The notes beneath the pieces are model-generated. The model saw only the letters and a list, made by a program, of their open reading frames with translations. It was not told where the DNA came from and ran no database searches. The translations under genes were made by a program, and so were the position numbers. From an uncultured Planctomycetota bacterium (GTDB lineage: Bacteria > Planctomycetota > Phycisphaerae > SM23-33), in contig CAITIS010000121.1 in NCBI GenBank assembly GCA_903892515.1, forward strand, positions 1 to 45,356: DNA of 45,356 nucleotides. Reading direction: 5' to 3'. Positions 1 through 6,929 of the stretch are shown here, piece after piece; the first letter of the stretch is position 1, and each line of letters starts with the position of its first letter.

Positions 1-352
1 ATTGCTGGTGAGGCCTCACCGTTCCGTTGGCCTCAGGCTACCCGCGCGCAAGACCTGGCGCAAGCATGTTATTCGGTATATATGACAGATTCGACGGCAG
101 GGAAACGCTCAGCAGAAAAATTAAGATGCAATTGCCCTGGGGCCTTACAATCCAAATGCTTGCAGCGCTGGTTCGTGGTTCACGGGCCTGCTGCGCCGCC
201 AACACGTGGCGGCATGCGCCGCCTGGGATGCGAGCGACACAAAGTTTCCGCACATGAATTGGCCTCGGTTGTGCTGTGGGGGCGTCAACAAGAAGAGAGC
301 TGCCCCGTGGGGACAGCTCTCTTGTGAATCGACGGATTGAACCAACGTGCGA
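1..352. other. Intergenic stretch, no gene seen
   Basis: I find no convincing gene here; the short open frames lack ribosome binding sites and family resemblance. It holds a perfect 14-bp palindrome at 7-20, a GC hairpin (GCCGCC at 195-200 with GGCGGC at 208-213) and the terminator-like hairpin of the leftward gene at 294-322. Confidence 0.5.
294..322 (-). terminator. Hairpin terminator after the leftward PEP-CTERM gene
   Basis: AGAGAGCTG (294-302) pairs perfectly with CAGCTCTCT (314-322), and an inner CCCC/GGGG continues the stem. It starts about 30 nt past the stop codon of the gene ending at 353. The downstream T content on the minus strand is modest, so termination is likely but not certain. 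Confidence 0.55.
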
Positions 353-1603
353 CTAGGACTTGCGGCGCAACAGGGCCAAGCCGCCGGCGACCAGCAGGCC
401 GATCGTGGCCGGCTCGGGAGTCGAGGTCTTGTTGAACTGGCCTTCCAAGGCGATGTAATCCTTGAAGGTGACGGTGCCATCGCCATCGGCATCGCCCATG
501 GCGTTTGTGGCGTTGCTCTTACCGAAGTTGCCTTCCAGGATAATGTAGTCCTTGAAACTCACCACCAGGTCATGATTGAAGTCGGCCGACCAGTACGTGG
601 TCACATGCACAGACATGGGGATGAGCAGGCCAGGATTGGCCGGATCAAACTGCGCACCCTGAAGATTCACGGCGACGCCGTTGACGTCGTCGGCGAATCG
701 AACCTGGGCCAACTGGTCGGCCGTCAGGCCATTGCTGTTGGTGCCGAAATAGTACTTCGGCATGTTCGTAGCGAGGGTGCCGTTCCATGATGGCTTCAGG
801 ATAAGCATCGCGCCGGGCGTCCACGTGGCGGCGCTGCTATCGGCAAAGCGTATCTCACTGCCGGCTGGGCTCCAGCCGACGGCGGTGCCGCCAGACAGCG
901 TCAAAGCGCCCATAGTTTCCGCGCAGTAGTTCGGATTGAGTTCGCAGTTGCCGGCCAACTCGATCGGGGCAGTGTCGGCAATGTGATTGCCTTGCCACCA
1001 TTGCAGGATGCCGCCGCTCACCTTCAGGCCGCCCGTGCCGATGAACGGCGTTCCATTGAGGCCCGACAGGATAATCCTGCCGGCCTTCAGCCATGTCAGG
1101 CCGCCGTACGTGTTGCCAACATCGCCTTCATACACCAGGTAGCCGTTGCCGTCCTTGGTGACACTGCCGGCGGGCCCCTCGATGTTGTACGCGGTCAAGT
1201 TGTTGGCTGCGACGTTGAACGTGGTGTTGCCGTCAAGCGTCAGCTTGGAGTAGATCTTATCAGCCGTGTTATTCTTCTTGGCAATGGTGGTGTTGGCGCC
1301 AAGTTCCAGGCCCACGCCGCCGGAGTAGTTGCCAATGGAGATGACGCCCGTCCCCGTGCCGCTGCCCATGGTGATGTTGCCGACCTTGTACGGACCGCCA
1401 TTATCCGTTCTGGCAGTCTGAGCGATCGCGCCCGAGAAATAGGCTGTGTCGGTGAAGTTGTTGGGAAAGCCAGCGCCACCCCAAACCGCCGGGGTCTGCC
1501 ACAGGTCGGTGCCAGGGGCAGTGCCGGTGAAGGTGTAATCAACGGCCAGCGCGGCTTGCGCCACCAACAACGCAACGATAGCGATTGTGAAAAAACGTGA
1601 CAT
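353..1603 (-). CDS. Secreted dockerin-like/PEP-CTERM surface protein
   Basis: 416-residue exported protein. The ATG at 1603 follows AAAGGAAAGGG and opens a signal peptide of about 20 residues (MSRFFTIAIVALLVAQAALA). The body is rich in Gly, Thr and Asn with beta-strand-like stretches (GGLTWLKAG, LTLSGGTAVG) that recall autotransporter-associated repeat domains. Near the C-terminus lie two dockerin type I-like calcium loops (DFNHDLVVSFKD and DADGDGTVTFKD), then a PEP-CTERM tail: Pro-Glu-Pro, a hydrophobic helix and a basic end (RRKS). In PEP-CTERM systems such tails are processed by an exosortase, so surface anchoring is expected; the ligand is unknown. The last ~80 residues are nearly the same as those of the divergent gene at 2383, which points to duplication of a C-terminal cassette. 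A GTG at 1609 is a weaker alternative start. Confidence 0.85.
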   Translation of the reverse strand: MSRFFTIAIVALLVAQAALAVDYTFTGTAPGTDLWQTPAVWGGAGFPNNFTDTAYFSGAIAQTARTDNGGPYKVGNITMGSGTGTGVISIGNYSGGVGLELGANTTIAKKNNTADKIYSKLTLDGNTTFNVAANNLTAYNIEGPAGSVTKDGNGYLVYEGDVGNTYGGLTWLKAGRIILSGLNGTPFIGTGGLKVSGGILQWWQGNHIADTAPIELAGNCELNPNYCAETMGALTLSGGTAVGWSPAGSEIRFADSSAATWTPGAMLILKPSWNGTLATNMPKYYFGTNSNGLTADQLAQVRFADDVNGVAVNLQGAQFDPANPGLLIPMSVHVTTYWSADFNHDLVVSFKDYIILEGNFGKSNATNAMGDADGDGTVTFKDYIALEGQFNKTSTPEPATIGLLVAGGLALLRRKS

Positions 1604-2382
1604 ATGCACCCTTTCCTTTGGAGACAGATTTCGTAACCAGAAAGTATTGCCCGTGTCCTAAAAGGACGTAGCCTGCATCGCCCATTGCTGTTAGGGACGA
1701 ACTCAAGAATATCGGGTTATGTCACTGGTTCTACTTGTGACAGGTCCTCCCGACAGCGTTCCTACAGCGAACAGTGCCTGACTATGCTGCTGCCGGAACA
1801 AATTACAGATGTGCATCCTTCAGGCCAAATCAGAGCCTGTATCAGCCTTGCACCAAATATGATAAGCGGATTTTCAATTTCGTCAAGAGTAAAAGGTAGG
1901 GCAAACTCGCGCAACTGTAGACGTATGCACGTGGAGCTGTGTCCCTGTAATCACAACGCCTCTTTTTCTCCCCTGGCGCAAATCGACCTGCAGTGCATCA
2001 CGCTCTAGGGTATAGACCTGAGGCCTCCCACAGCAAGTGGTATGGTGCCTAAGGGAATATGCCGTATTTGCCCTTGACATTCTGGGTGCCGGAAGTAGAA
2101 TAAAGGCTGGTCAGTGGACCGGTGTTTCCGTGAGGAGGTCCGGTGCTCTGAGCAAGTCCGGGTCCGTTCGGTACGTGTTAGGCCAGGACGCCTGTCCGCG
2201 GGGTGGAGGAGCGGCATGGCGGTCGAAGGTGCGTTTCTGGGGGGCTGGCTGGCTGACGGGCCCAAACAGAGGAGCATTCGCAGGGTGAGGCCGTTGATGT
2301 TGTCCGTGTGGACAGCGGTTTGGCCCTGAGTGTTTACATGTGGACGCGAGCCTCTCACCATTCTGTAAAGGAGATGTAACCG
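1604..2382. other. Long divergent intergenic region with leader
   Basis: 779 bp between two divergent PEP-CTERM genes, with no convincing gene. It contains an inverted repeat GTCAC/GTGAC at 1721-1741 (possible operator), a good promoter at 2074-2101 and a ~275-nt leader before the ATG at 2383. The leader can form several small hairpins built on GGAC/GTCC (for example 2116-2120 with 2137-2141). I could not match it to a known riboswitch or housekeeping RNA. Confidence 0.5.
2074..2101 (+). promoter_or_regulatory. Sigma-70-like promoter for the gene at 2383
   Basis: TTGACA (2074-2079), a 16-bp spacer and TAGAAT (2096-2101) make a near-consensus promoter. Transcription from here would give a leader of about 275 nt, unusually long for an ordinary secreted protein gene. 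Confidence 0.6.
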
Positions 2383-3498
2383 ATGAAATCCACGATTCTG
2401 ACTCTAGCTCTTGCGATGTTGGTTCTCGCAGGAACGGCCTCTGCTGCCGTTCAAACCCTGGTCTATGCCGAAACCAAGAATATTTGCGTTGGCAGTTCCG
2501 GCATGCCGGGCGGCGGATACGGCCAGAAGGTGTACAACGTGAACTACAGCACTGACACCGGCTATGGCCAGCGCATTTCGTTCGCCGGCGAAACCGACCA
2601 GTCGATCATGGACTTCAACCGCGCCGCTGCCCTGACCGATGTGGAAAGTGCCATCAGCGCTGCCCTCGGCACCACGTTCCACTTCACCGACCCCTCCCAG
2701 TTCGCCACGTACAAGGTGAACGTTACCTTGAACTACCAGCCTGCCAACGACTGGGCGGCACAGGCCACTCAAGACGGAAACGTCTTCTCGTTTGCCTTCG
2801 CCCCGGCCGTGCGTCTGAGCCAGGGCCAGGACTGGGTGGAGTCCCAGGCCACGTTTGTTACGGCTGACGGCGTTCATCCCTGGAAGGATGCCACCGGCGC
2901 CCCCTTGACCACCGTTAACGGCGCCTCTCAGTGGGCACCCAGCATGGCGGGATGGCGCGCCAGCAACTTCATGGTCGTCAACGCCACTTCCGAGTTGTGG
3001 GGCATGGCCGACACGAACGGCGGCTTCGACAAGTACGGGTACAATCAGTTGCGTCCCTGGACGCTGGACAGCAGCGTTGCCTGGGCGGCCCTGAAGAATC
3101 CCGATGCCGTCGGCTTCGAGTTCATTGAAGATATTGCCAAAGATGGCACCGCCGGCTGCGTCGGCGGCATCTTCAGCCACCGCTTCGGTCTGGTTGAAGC
3201 CCAGCCGAACATGACGATCACGTTCGATCCGGGCGTCGTTGGCCACGTCACGACGTACTGGCCGGCCGACTTCAACCACGACCTCGTGGTGAACTTCAAG
3301 GATTACATCATCCTGGAGAGCAACTTCGGCAAGACCGGTGCCACGAATGCCATGGGCGATGCCGATGGCAGCGGCAAGGTTGACTTCAAGGACTACGTCA
3401 TGCTGGAGAGCTCGTTCAACAAGACCTCCAGCCCCGAGCCGGCCACGATCGGCCTGCTGATCGCCGGCGGCCTGGCCCTGCTGCGTCGCAAGGCATAG
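2383..3498 (+). CDS. Secreted dockerin-like/PEP-CTERM surface protein
   Basis: 371 residues. The start follows AAAGGAG nine bases upstream of the ATG. Residues 1-22 are a signal peptide ending TASAA. The middle (~25-290) is a single unrecognised extracellular domain rich in aromatic, Asn and Asp residues. Two dockerin-like calcium loops (DFNHDLVVNFKD and DADGSGKVDFKD) come next, then the PEP-CTERM tail (SPEPATIGLLIAGGLALL followed by RRKA). Its C-terminal ~80 residues closely match the divergent protein ending at 353, while the N-terminal domains are unrelated, so one anchoring/dockerin module has been joined to different ectodomains. Dockerins normally bind cohesins; no cohesin is encoded here, so the partner is unknown. 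A strong terminator follows at 3522. Confidence 0.85.
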   Translation: MKSTILTLALAMLVLAGTASAAVQTLVYAETKNICVGSSGMPGGGYGQKVYNVNYSTDTGYGQRISFAGETDQSIMDFNRAAALTDVESAISAALGTTFHFTDPSQFATYKVNVTLNYQPANDWAAQATQDGNVFSFAFAPAVRLSQGQDWVESQATFVTADGVHPWKDATGAPLTTVNGASQWAPSMAGWRASNFMVVNATSELWGMADTNGGFDKYGYNQLRPWTLDSSVAWAALKNPDAVGFEFIEDIAKDGTAGCVGGIFSHRFGLVEAQPNMTITFDPGVVGHVTTYWPADFNHDLVVNFKDYIILESNFGKTGATNAMGDADGSGKVDFKDYVMLESSFNKTSSPEPATIGLLIAGGLALLRRKA

Positions 3499-3521
3499 TT
3501 CAATCTGCAGAGTAATGTGTA

Positions 3522-3556
3522 AGCGGGCGGACCTTCGGGTCCGCCCGCTTTCGTTT
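3522..3556 (+). terminator. Intrinsic terminator
   Basis: AGCGGGCGGACC (3522-3533), a TTCG tetraloop and GGTCCGCCCGCT (3538-3549), then TTCGTTT. A perfect 12-bp stem with a UUCG loop 23 nt after the stop codon of the PEP-CTERM gene. Confidence 0.85.
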
Positions 3557-3852
3557 GCGCAGAGCAAGGGGCGGGGGCAATTCGGACTGGAAGTCCTCAT
3601 TTTCGCCTGGATGCGGTTTGCCCTATGGCACAGCCGCCCTCGGCCGTGGCCGTTGCGGCGATATCGATGTCTTCTCGCACGGCTTCACGCCCGAGGGCGG
3701 GCGTACCACGGTTATGCAGCCGGTTCGAGGCCATGATTCCCAATTCACGGGCTTAAATGCGTCCGCGCGGCGCTATAGTGGGTCATAGGTTGCATCGGCC
3801 GCTGAGCGCCTGAGCGTGCGCGGACCGATAAAGTACCACGGTCGCCAAGCTT
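3557..3852. other. Intergenic stretch with one palindrome
   Basis: About 296 bp with no convincing gene. It contains one copy of the CACAGCCG-type palindrome (3629-3648); I see nothing else definable. Confidence 0.45.
3629..3648. repeat. Short palindrome, CACAGCCG family
   Basis: CACAGCCG, a CCCT loop, then CGGCCGTG: 8-bp arms with one mismatch. It is the reverse orientation of the element at 6263-6282 inside selD, which has the loop AGGG. Confidence 0.6.
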
Positions 3853-4110
3853 ATGAATAAAGCGTCGGATAATCCGGGCAGACAACCGTTTCACCGCGGC
3901 TGGATCGGCATAATGCTGGCCATCGCGGCCATGCTGGCGGTGGTGCTCTGGAGCGGCCAGGGCAACTGGCTCCGCCGGCAGGTCGGGCTGAACTTGCAGG
4001 CGACGGGCTTAGAGGCCATGTCGACTCCGCCCGGGAAAGCGGCCAGCAAGCCCTCGACCCATCCGACCATAAAGACCGCCCCAAAGGGCAAAGGCTTCTG
4101 CCCGACCTGA
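3853..4110 (+). CDS. Small predicted membrane protein
   Basis: 85 residues with one hydrophobic segment (about residues 17-33, WIGIMLAIAAMLAVVLW), then a basic Pro/Lys/Thr-rich tail ending FCPT. I recognise no family. It ends 18 bp before the polyferredoxin gene and on the same strand, so it may be a small partner of it. The ribosome binding site is weak, so the gene itself is uncertain; the membrane segment and the spacing are the main support. Confidence 0.5.
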   Translation: MNKASDNPGRQPFHRGWIGIMLAIAAMLAVVLWSGQGNWLRRQVGLNLQATGLEAMSTPPGKAASKPSTHPTIKTAPKGKGFCPT

Positions 4111-4128
4111 CTGTAGTTCAGCCGGGCC

Positions 4129-5013
4129 ATGCGTGACATGGCTGACAAGCCGCCATTTCGTTTCCTTCCTCCCAAGAGCCGGCCTGCAAGGCTGCGCCCG
4201 TGGGTGCAACTGGCCTTTGCGGCCATCTGGTTGGCGCCGGTTCGCACTTGGACGGCCGGCATCCCCAGTTGCGTCTTCCACTGCTACGCCTGCCCGCTGG
4301 TGTCGCTCTCTTGCCCGGTCGGGCTGGTGGCCAACTACGCCACATGGCACATCATTCCGTGGCTGACGATCGCGGTGGTGTTCTCGGTGGCGGCGTTGGT
4401 GGGCTCGCTGGTGTGCGGCTGGATGTGCCCGTTCGGCGCCTTGCAGGACCTGTTCAACAAGATCCCCGGCCCCAAGATCAGCCTGCCCAAGTGGACGGGC
4501 TATGGGCGGTACGTCGTGCTGGTCGGCGTGGTGATCGTGCTGCCGTATGTGCTGGGCGGCATGGGCATCGCGTACGACGACCAAGTCGTGTCGATCTGCC
4601 GCGAGTGTCCGGCCGGGGCGGTGGAAGCAGCCGTGCCTCGGCAGGTGATGGCCTGGGCGGGCATCGACGGCCCGGTCCACGTGCACACGATCAAGTGGGT
4701 GCTGATCGCGGTTTTCCTCGTCAGCATCACGGTGATCTATCGGCCATGGTGCAAGGTGCTTTGCCCACTGGGCGGGTTTCTGGCCCTGTTCAACCGCTTC
4801 AGCTTCTTCCAGCTTCACCTGAATCGGCCGCAGTGCATCAACTGCAACCTGTGCCATTCCCGCTGCTCGATGGATGTGGAAGTCACCAAGGCCCCCAACT
4901 CAGCCGGGTGCATCCGCTGCCTGGACTGCATCGCCTGCGGGGCCTTGACCCCGAGCATCCCGGCCTTCGGCAAGAAGCCGCCCAAAGAGGATGAACCCGG
5001 TGATCGGGTGTAG
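4129..5013 (+). CDS. NapH/YccM-like membrane polyferredoxin (4Fe-4S)
   Basis: 294-residue membrane iron-sulfur protein, close to the usual length of NapH. It has several hydrophobic segments and the Cys clusters of this family: CVFHCYACPLVSLSCP near residues 49-64, CGWMCPFG around 96-103, CRECP around 157, CKVLCPLG around 208, and two C-terminal ferredoxin motifs (CINCNLCHSRC and CIRCLDCIAC). Such proteins pass electrons between the quinone pool and periplasmic or membrane oxidoreductases. No reductase is adjacent, so the partner is unknown. An in-frame ATG nine bases downstream is an equally plausible start. It runs towards the selenium operon on the other strand; a 52-bp palindromic repeat lies between the two 3' ends. 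Confidence 0.85.
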   Translation: MRDMADKPPFRFLPPKSRPARLRPWVQLAFAAIWLAPVRTWTAGIPSCVFHCYACPLVSLSCPVGLVANYATWHIIPWLTIAVVFSVAALVGSLVCGWMCPFGALQDLFNKIPGPKISLPKWTGYGRYVVLVGVVIVLPYVLGGMGIAYDDQVVSICRECPAGAVEAAVPRQVMAWAGIDGPVHVHTIKWVLIAVFLVSITVIYRPWCKVLCPLGGFLALFNRFSFFQLHLNRPQCINCNLCHSRCSMDVEVTKAPNSAGCIRCLDCIACGALTPSIPAFGKKPPKEDEPGDRV

Positions 5014-5040
5014 ATTCGTTGCGGTGGCGGCCGCTTTAAT

Positions 5041-5091
5041 CCCGTCCGCAGAACCCCTCGCAGAAGACGCGAGGGAACCTGCGGACCCTAC
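5041..5091. repeat. 52-bp dispersed palindromic repeat, copy 1
   Basis: Begins CCCGTCCGCAGAACC and ends GAACCTGCGGACCCTAC. The outer arms GTCCGCAG/CTGCGGAC and an inner CTCGC/GCGAG pair around a short loop. Other copies lie at 20270-20321, 20568-20619 and 43284-43335. This one sits between two convergent 3' ends, where it could act as a bidirectional terminator or mRNA stabiliser. Confidence 0.75.
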
Positions 5092-5125
5092 GGTCTGCGG
5101 GCCCTGCCGCTCCATTCGATCACGT

Positions 5126-6928
5126 CTATGCGTCTCGCTCTGACTCCGTGGCGCGCTGGTAGAACATCTTGACGGGCGCGCCGCCCATGGCGATGGCGCA
5201 CCAGGCGGCCTCGTCGAGCTGCTGCATGGTCAGGCCCAGTTCGAGAGCGTGTCGGTAATGATGCTCGAAGCACGGCCCGCATCGGCTGTGGACGACCAGG
5301 GCGAAGATGATCAGTTCCTTGGTCTTCTCGTCGATGGCTCCCTCTGAGGCCATGCTGCGCATGAGCGAGCCGAAGGCCTGGCAGGACGCGGCGACGGTCG
5401 ATAGCCCTGATGGCGCCACGGCTGCGGATTCGGTTGTCGTTCGGCCGACCGGGCTAGTCGTCACGCCACCTGCCGGCGCGACGGCCGATTGACCAAAGAC
5501 ATCGGCGCAGCAGTCTGCGGAATGCTTGGCGTTCTTCGCTTCTTTCATGGCTTGTCCTTTCGACGGCGTCGTTGCGCCGGCAGCCCGCATGACGATGCAT
5601 TTTGCGCCCGGCGCGGTGACGCGCCCAATCGTAAAGGCCGGCACATCACGCTCGGCCAGCTCATTCAGCAGCCGCTCGTAGCGCTCTTGTGGCACAGCGA
5701 TCAGCAACCCGCCCGAAGTCTGCGCATCGGCAGCCAGGTGCACCAGCGCGGGCTCGACGCCGTCGGCTTGCAGGTCGTCCCCGACATATTCCATATTGCG
5801 TTCGACGGCCCCGGGCACCACGCCGTCGCGCAGGGCCTCCAGCACGCCGTCGATGGCCGGCAGGGCTGAGGCGTCGATCTCGGCTGAGACTTGGGAGTGC
5901 CGCAGCATCGACAGCAAATGCCCCAGCAGGCCAAAGCCAGTCACGTCGGTGCAGGCTGAGGCATCGGCCGCCCTGGCCGCCTGGGCCGCGGCGCGATTCA
6001 CCTGTGCCATCCACCGCTGCGCCGCCGCGACATCCACGCCCTTCGCGGGTGCCACGGCTGCGGAGTGTGCAGCCGTGTTCGCTCGGCCGATCCCACGCAC
6101 ACCTGCAGACGCCGCAGGTGTGGCACCCTGTGCTCCTGGCGCGGCGGCCCAGCCGACCTGCTGGGCGAAGTTCACGACGCCCACGCCCAGCGGCTTGGTC
6201 AGCACGAGGATGTCGCCGGGCCTGGCCGTGTCGTGCCGCAGCGCAGTTTTGAGAGCAGAGCCCACAGCCGAGGGCGGCTGTGCTACGGACGCGGGCGAGG
6301 GCGGCTGTTCCACCGTGCCGGTGATGGCGAAGCCCAGCTTGATCTCGTCATCCTTGATGCTGTGGCCGCCGATGAGCGAGCAGCCATTCTCGTTGAGCAC
6401 ATCGGTGGCGCCCTTCATCATCTGGTACATGATCTGGCCGTCGAGCGTCTCAGAGGGAAAGGCCAGGATCGACAGGGCGGTGCGCGGCACGCCGCCCATG
6501 GCGTAGATGTCGGAGAGGCAATTGGCCGCGCAGATCCGCCCGAAGAGGTACGGGTCGTCCACGCAGGGCGTCATGACATCGACGGTCTGCACCAGCAGCG
6601 TGGTGTCATTGAGGCGGTAGATGGCGGCGTCATCGGCAGCGGGAATGCCGGAAATAATGGCCGGGTCGTTCACGGGCGGCAGCTTGCCCAGCACGGCTTC
6701 CAGGTCGGTCGGGGCGATCTTCGACGCACAGCCGGCGTTATGCACGAGCTGCGTGAGGCGGACGCTGGCAATACTGGCCGGCTCGGGCCGCTCGCCTGCG
6801 CAGGGGCAGAGCCCGCGCTGCGTGAACACGTCGCACGGGCAGGGCCGGCGGGGGTCGCAGATGCAGTGTCCCAGCTTCTGGCTGCGCTGCATCACGCGGC
6901 GGCGCTTGTCGATGTCAATCTTGGGCAT
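5126..6928 (-). CDS. selD: Selenide, water dikinase fused to an AhpD-like domain
   Basis: 600 residues from the ATG at 6928, preceded by AAGGAG and one base past the selB stop. SelD makes selenophosphate from selenide and ATP. Residues 1-50 carry three CxC motifs (C22/C24, C30/C32, C41/C43). The dikinase follows with catalytic C67 and K70 (GCASKIAP; E. coli C17 and K20, with the second Cys replaced by Ser), GGHSI, TKPLG and TDVTGFGLLGHL. Residues ~461-600 are a carboxymuconolactone decarboxylase/AhpD-like domain with E538 and C550xxC553xxxH557, the AhpD proton-relay spacing. No stop separates the two parts, but an ATG at 5548 has its own AAAGGA, so a separate short product is also possible. 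Three Ala/Pro/Val-rich insertions coincide with palindromic repeats (6263-6282, 6053-6122 and a degenerate one near 5410-5480). Confidence 0.93.
   Translation of the reverse strand: MPKIDIDKRRRVMQRSQKLGHCICDPRRPCPCDVFTQRGLCPCAGERPEPASIASVRLTQLVHNAGCASKIAPTDLEAVLGKLPPVNDPAIISGIPAADDAAIYRLNDTTLLVQTVDVMTPCVDDPYLFGRICAANCLSDIYAMGGVPRTALSILAFPSETLDGQIMYQMMKGATDVLNENGCSLIGGHSIKDDEIKLGFAITGTVEQPPSPASVAQPPSAVGSALKTALRHDTARPGDILVLTKPLGVGVVNFAQQVGWAAAPGAQGATPAASAGVRGIGRANTAAHSAAVAPAKGVDVAAAQRWMAQVNRAAAQAARAADASACTDVTGFGLLGHLLSMLRHSQVSAEIDASALPAIDGVLEALRDGVVPGAVERNMEYVGDDLQADGVEPALVHLAADAQTSGGLLIAVPQERYERLLNELAERDVPAFTIGRVTAPGAKCIVMRAAGATTPSKGQAMKEAKNAKHSADCCADVFGQSAVAPAGGVTTSPVGRTTTESAAVAPSGLSTVAASCQAFGSLMRSMASEGAIDEKTKELIIFALVVHSRCGPCFEHHYRHALELGLTMQQLDEAAWCAIAMGGAPVKMFYQRATESERDA
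6053..6122. repeat. Two palindromes inserted within selD
   Basis: CACGGCTGC (6053-6061) pairs with GCAGCCGTG (6069-6077), and CACACCTGC (6098-6106) pairs with GCAGGTGTG (6114-6122). Both have perfect 9-bp arms and 7-nt loops. On the minus strand they encode the loop HSAAVAPAKG and GATPAASAGV, absent from a normal SelD. Confidence 0.8.
6263..6282. repeat. CACAGCCG-family palindrome within selD
   Basis: CACAGCCG, loop AGGG, CGGCTGTG: perfect 8-bp arms. A partial second arm (GGGCGAGGGCGGCTGTTCC) follows to about 6310. It encodes the Ala/Pro-rich stretch SVAQPPSAVGSAL between two conserved SelD segments. Confidence 0.75.
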
Positions 6929-6929
6929 G

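Noticed and set aside
2103..2382. RNase P RNA or SRP RNA in the leader (GAGGAGGTCCGG resembles part of RNase P RNA)
   Set aside because: The other conserved regions of these RNAs are missing, and the segment leads straight into a gene with its own ribosome binding site.
3710..3760. tRNA-like GGTTCGAGG stretch
   Set aside because: The flanking bases do not form the 5-bp T stem.
4108..4110. TGA of the small membrane gene as a selenocysteine codon
   Set aside because: A TAG follows one codon later, so read-through would add almost nothing.
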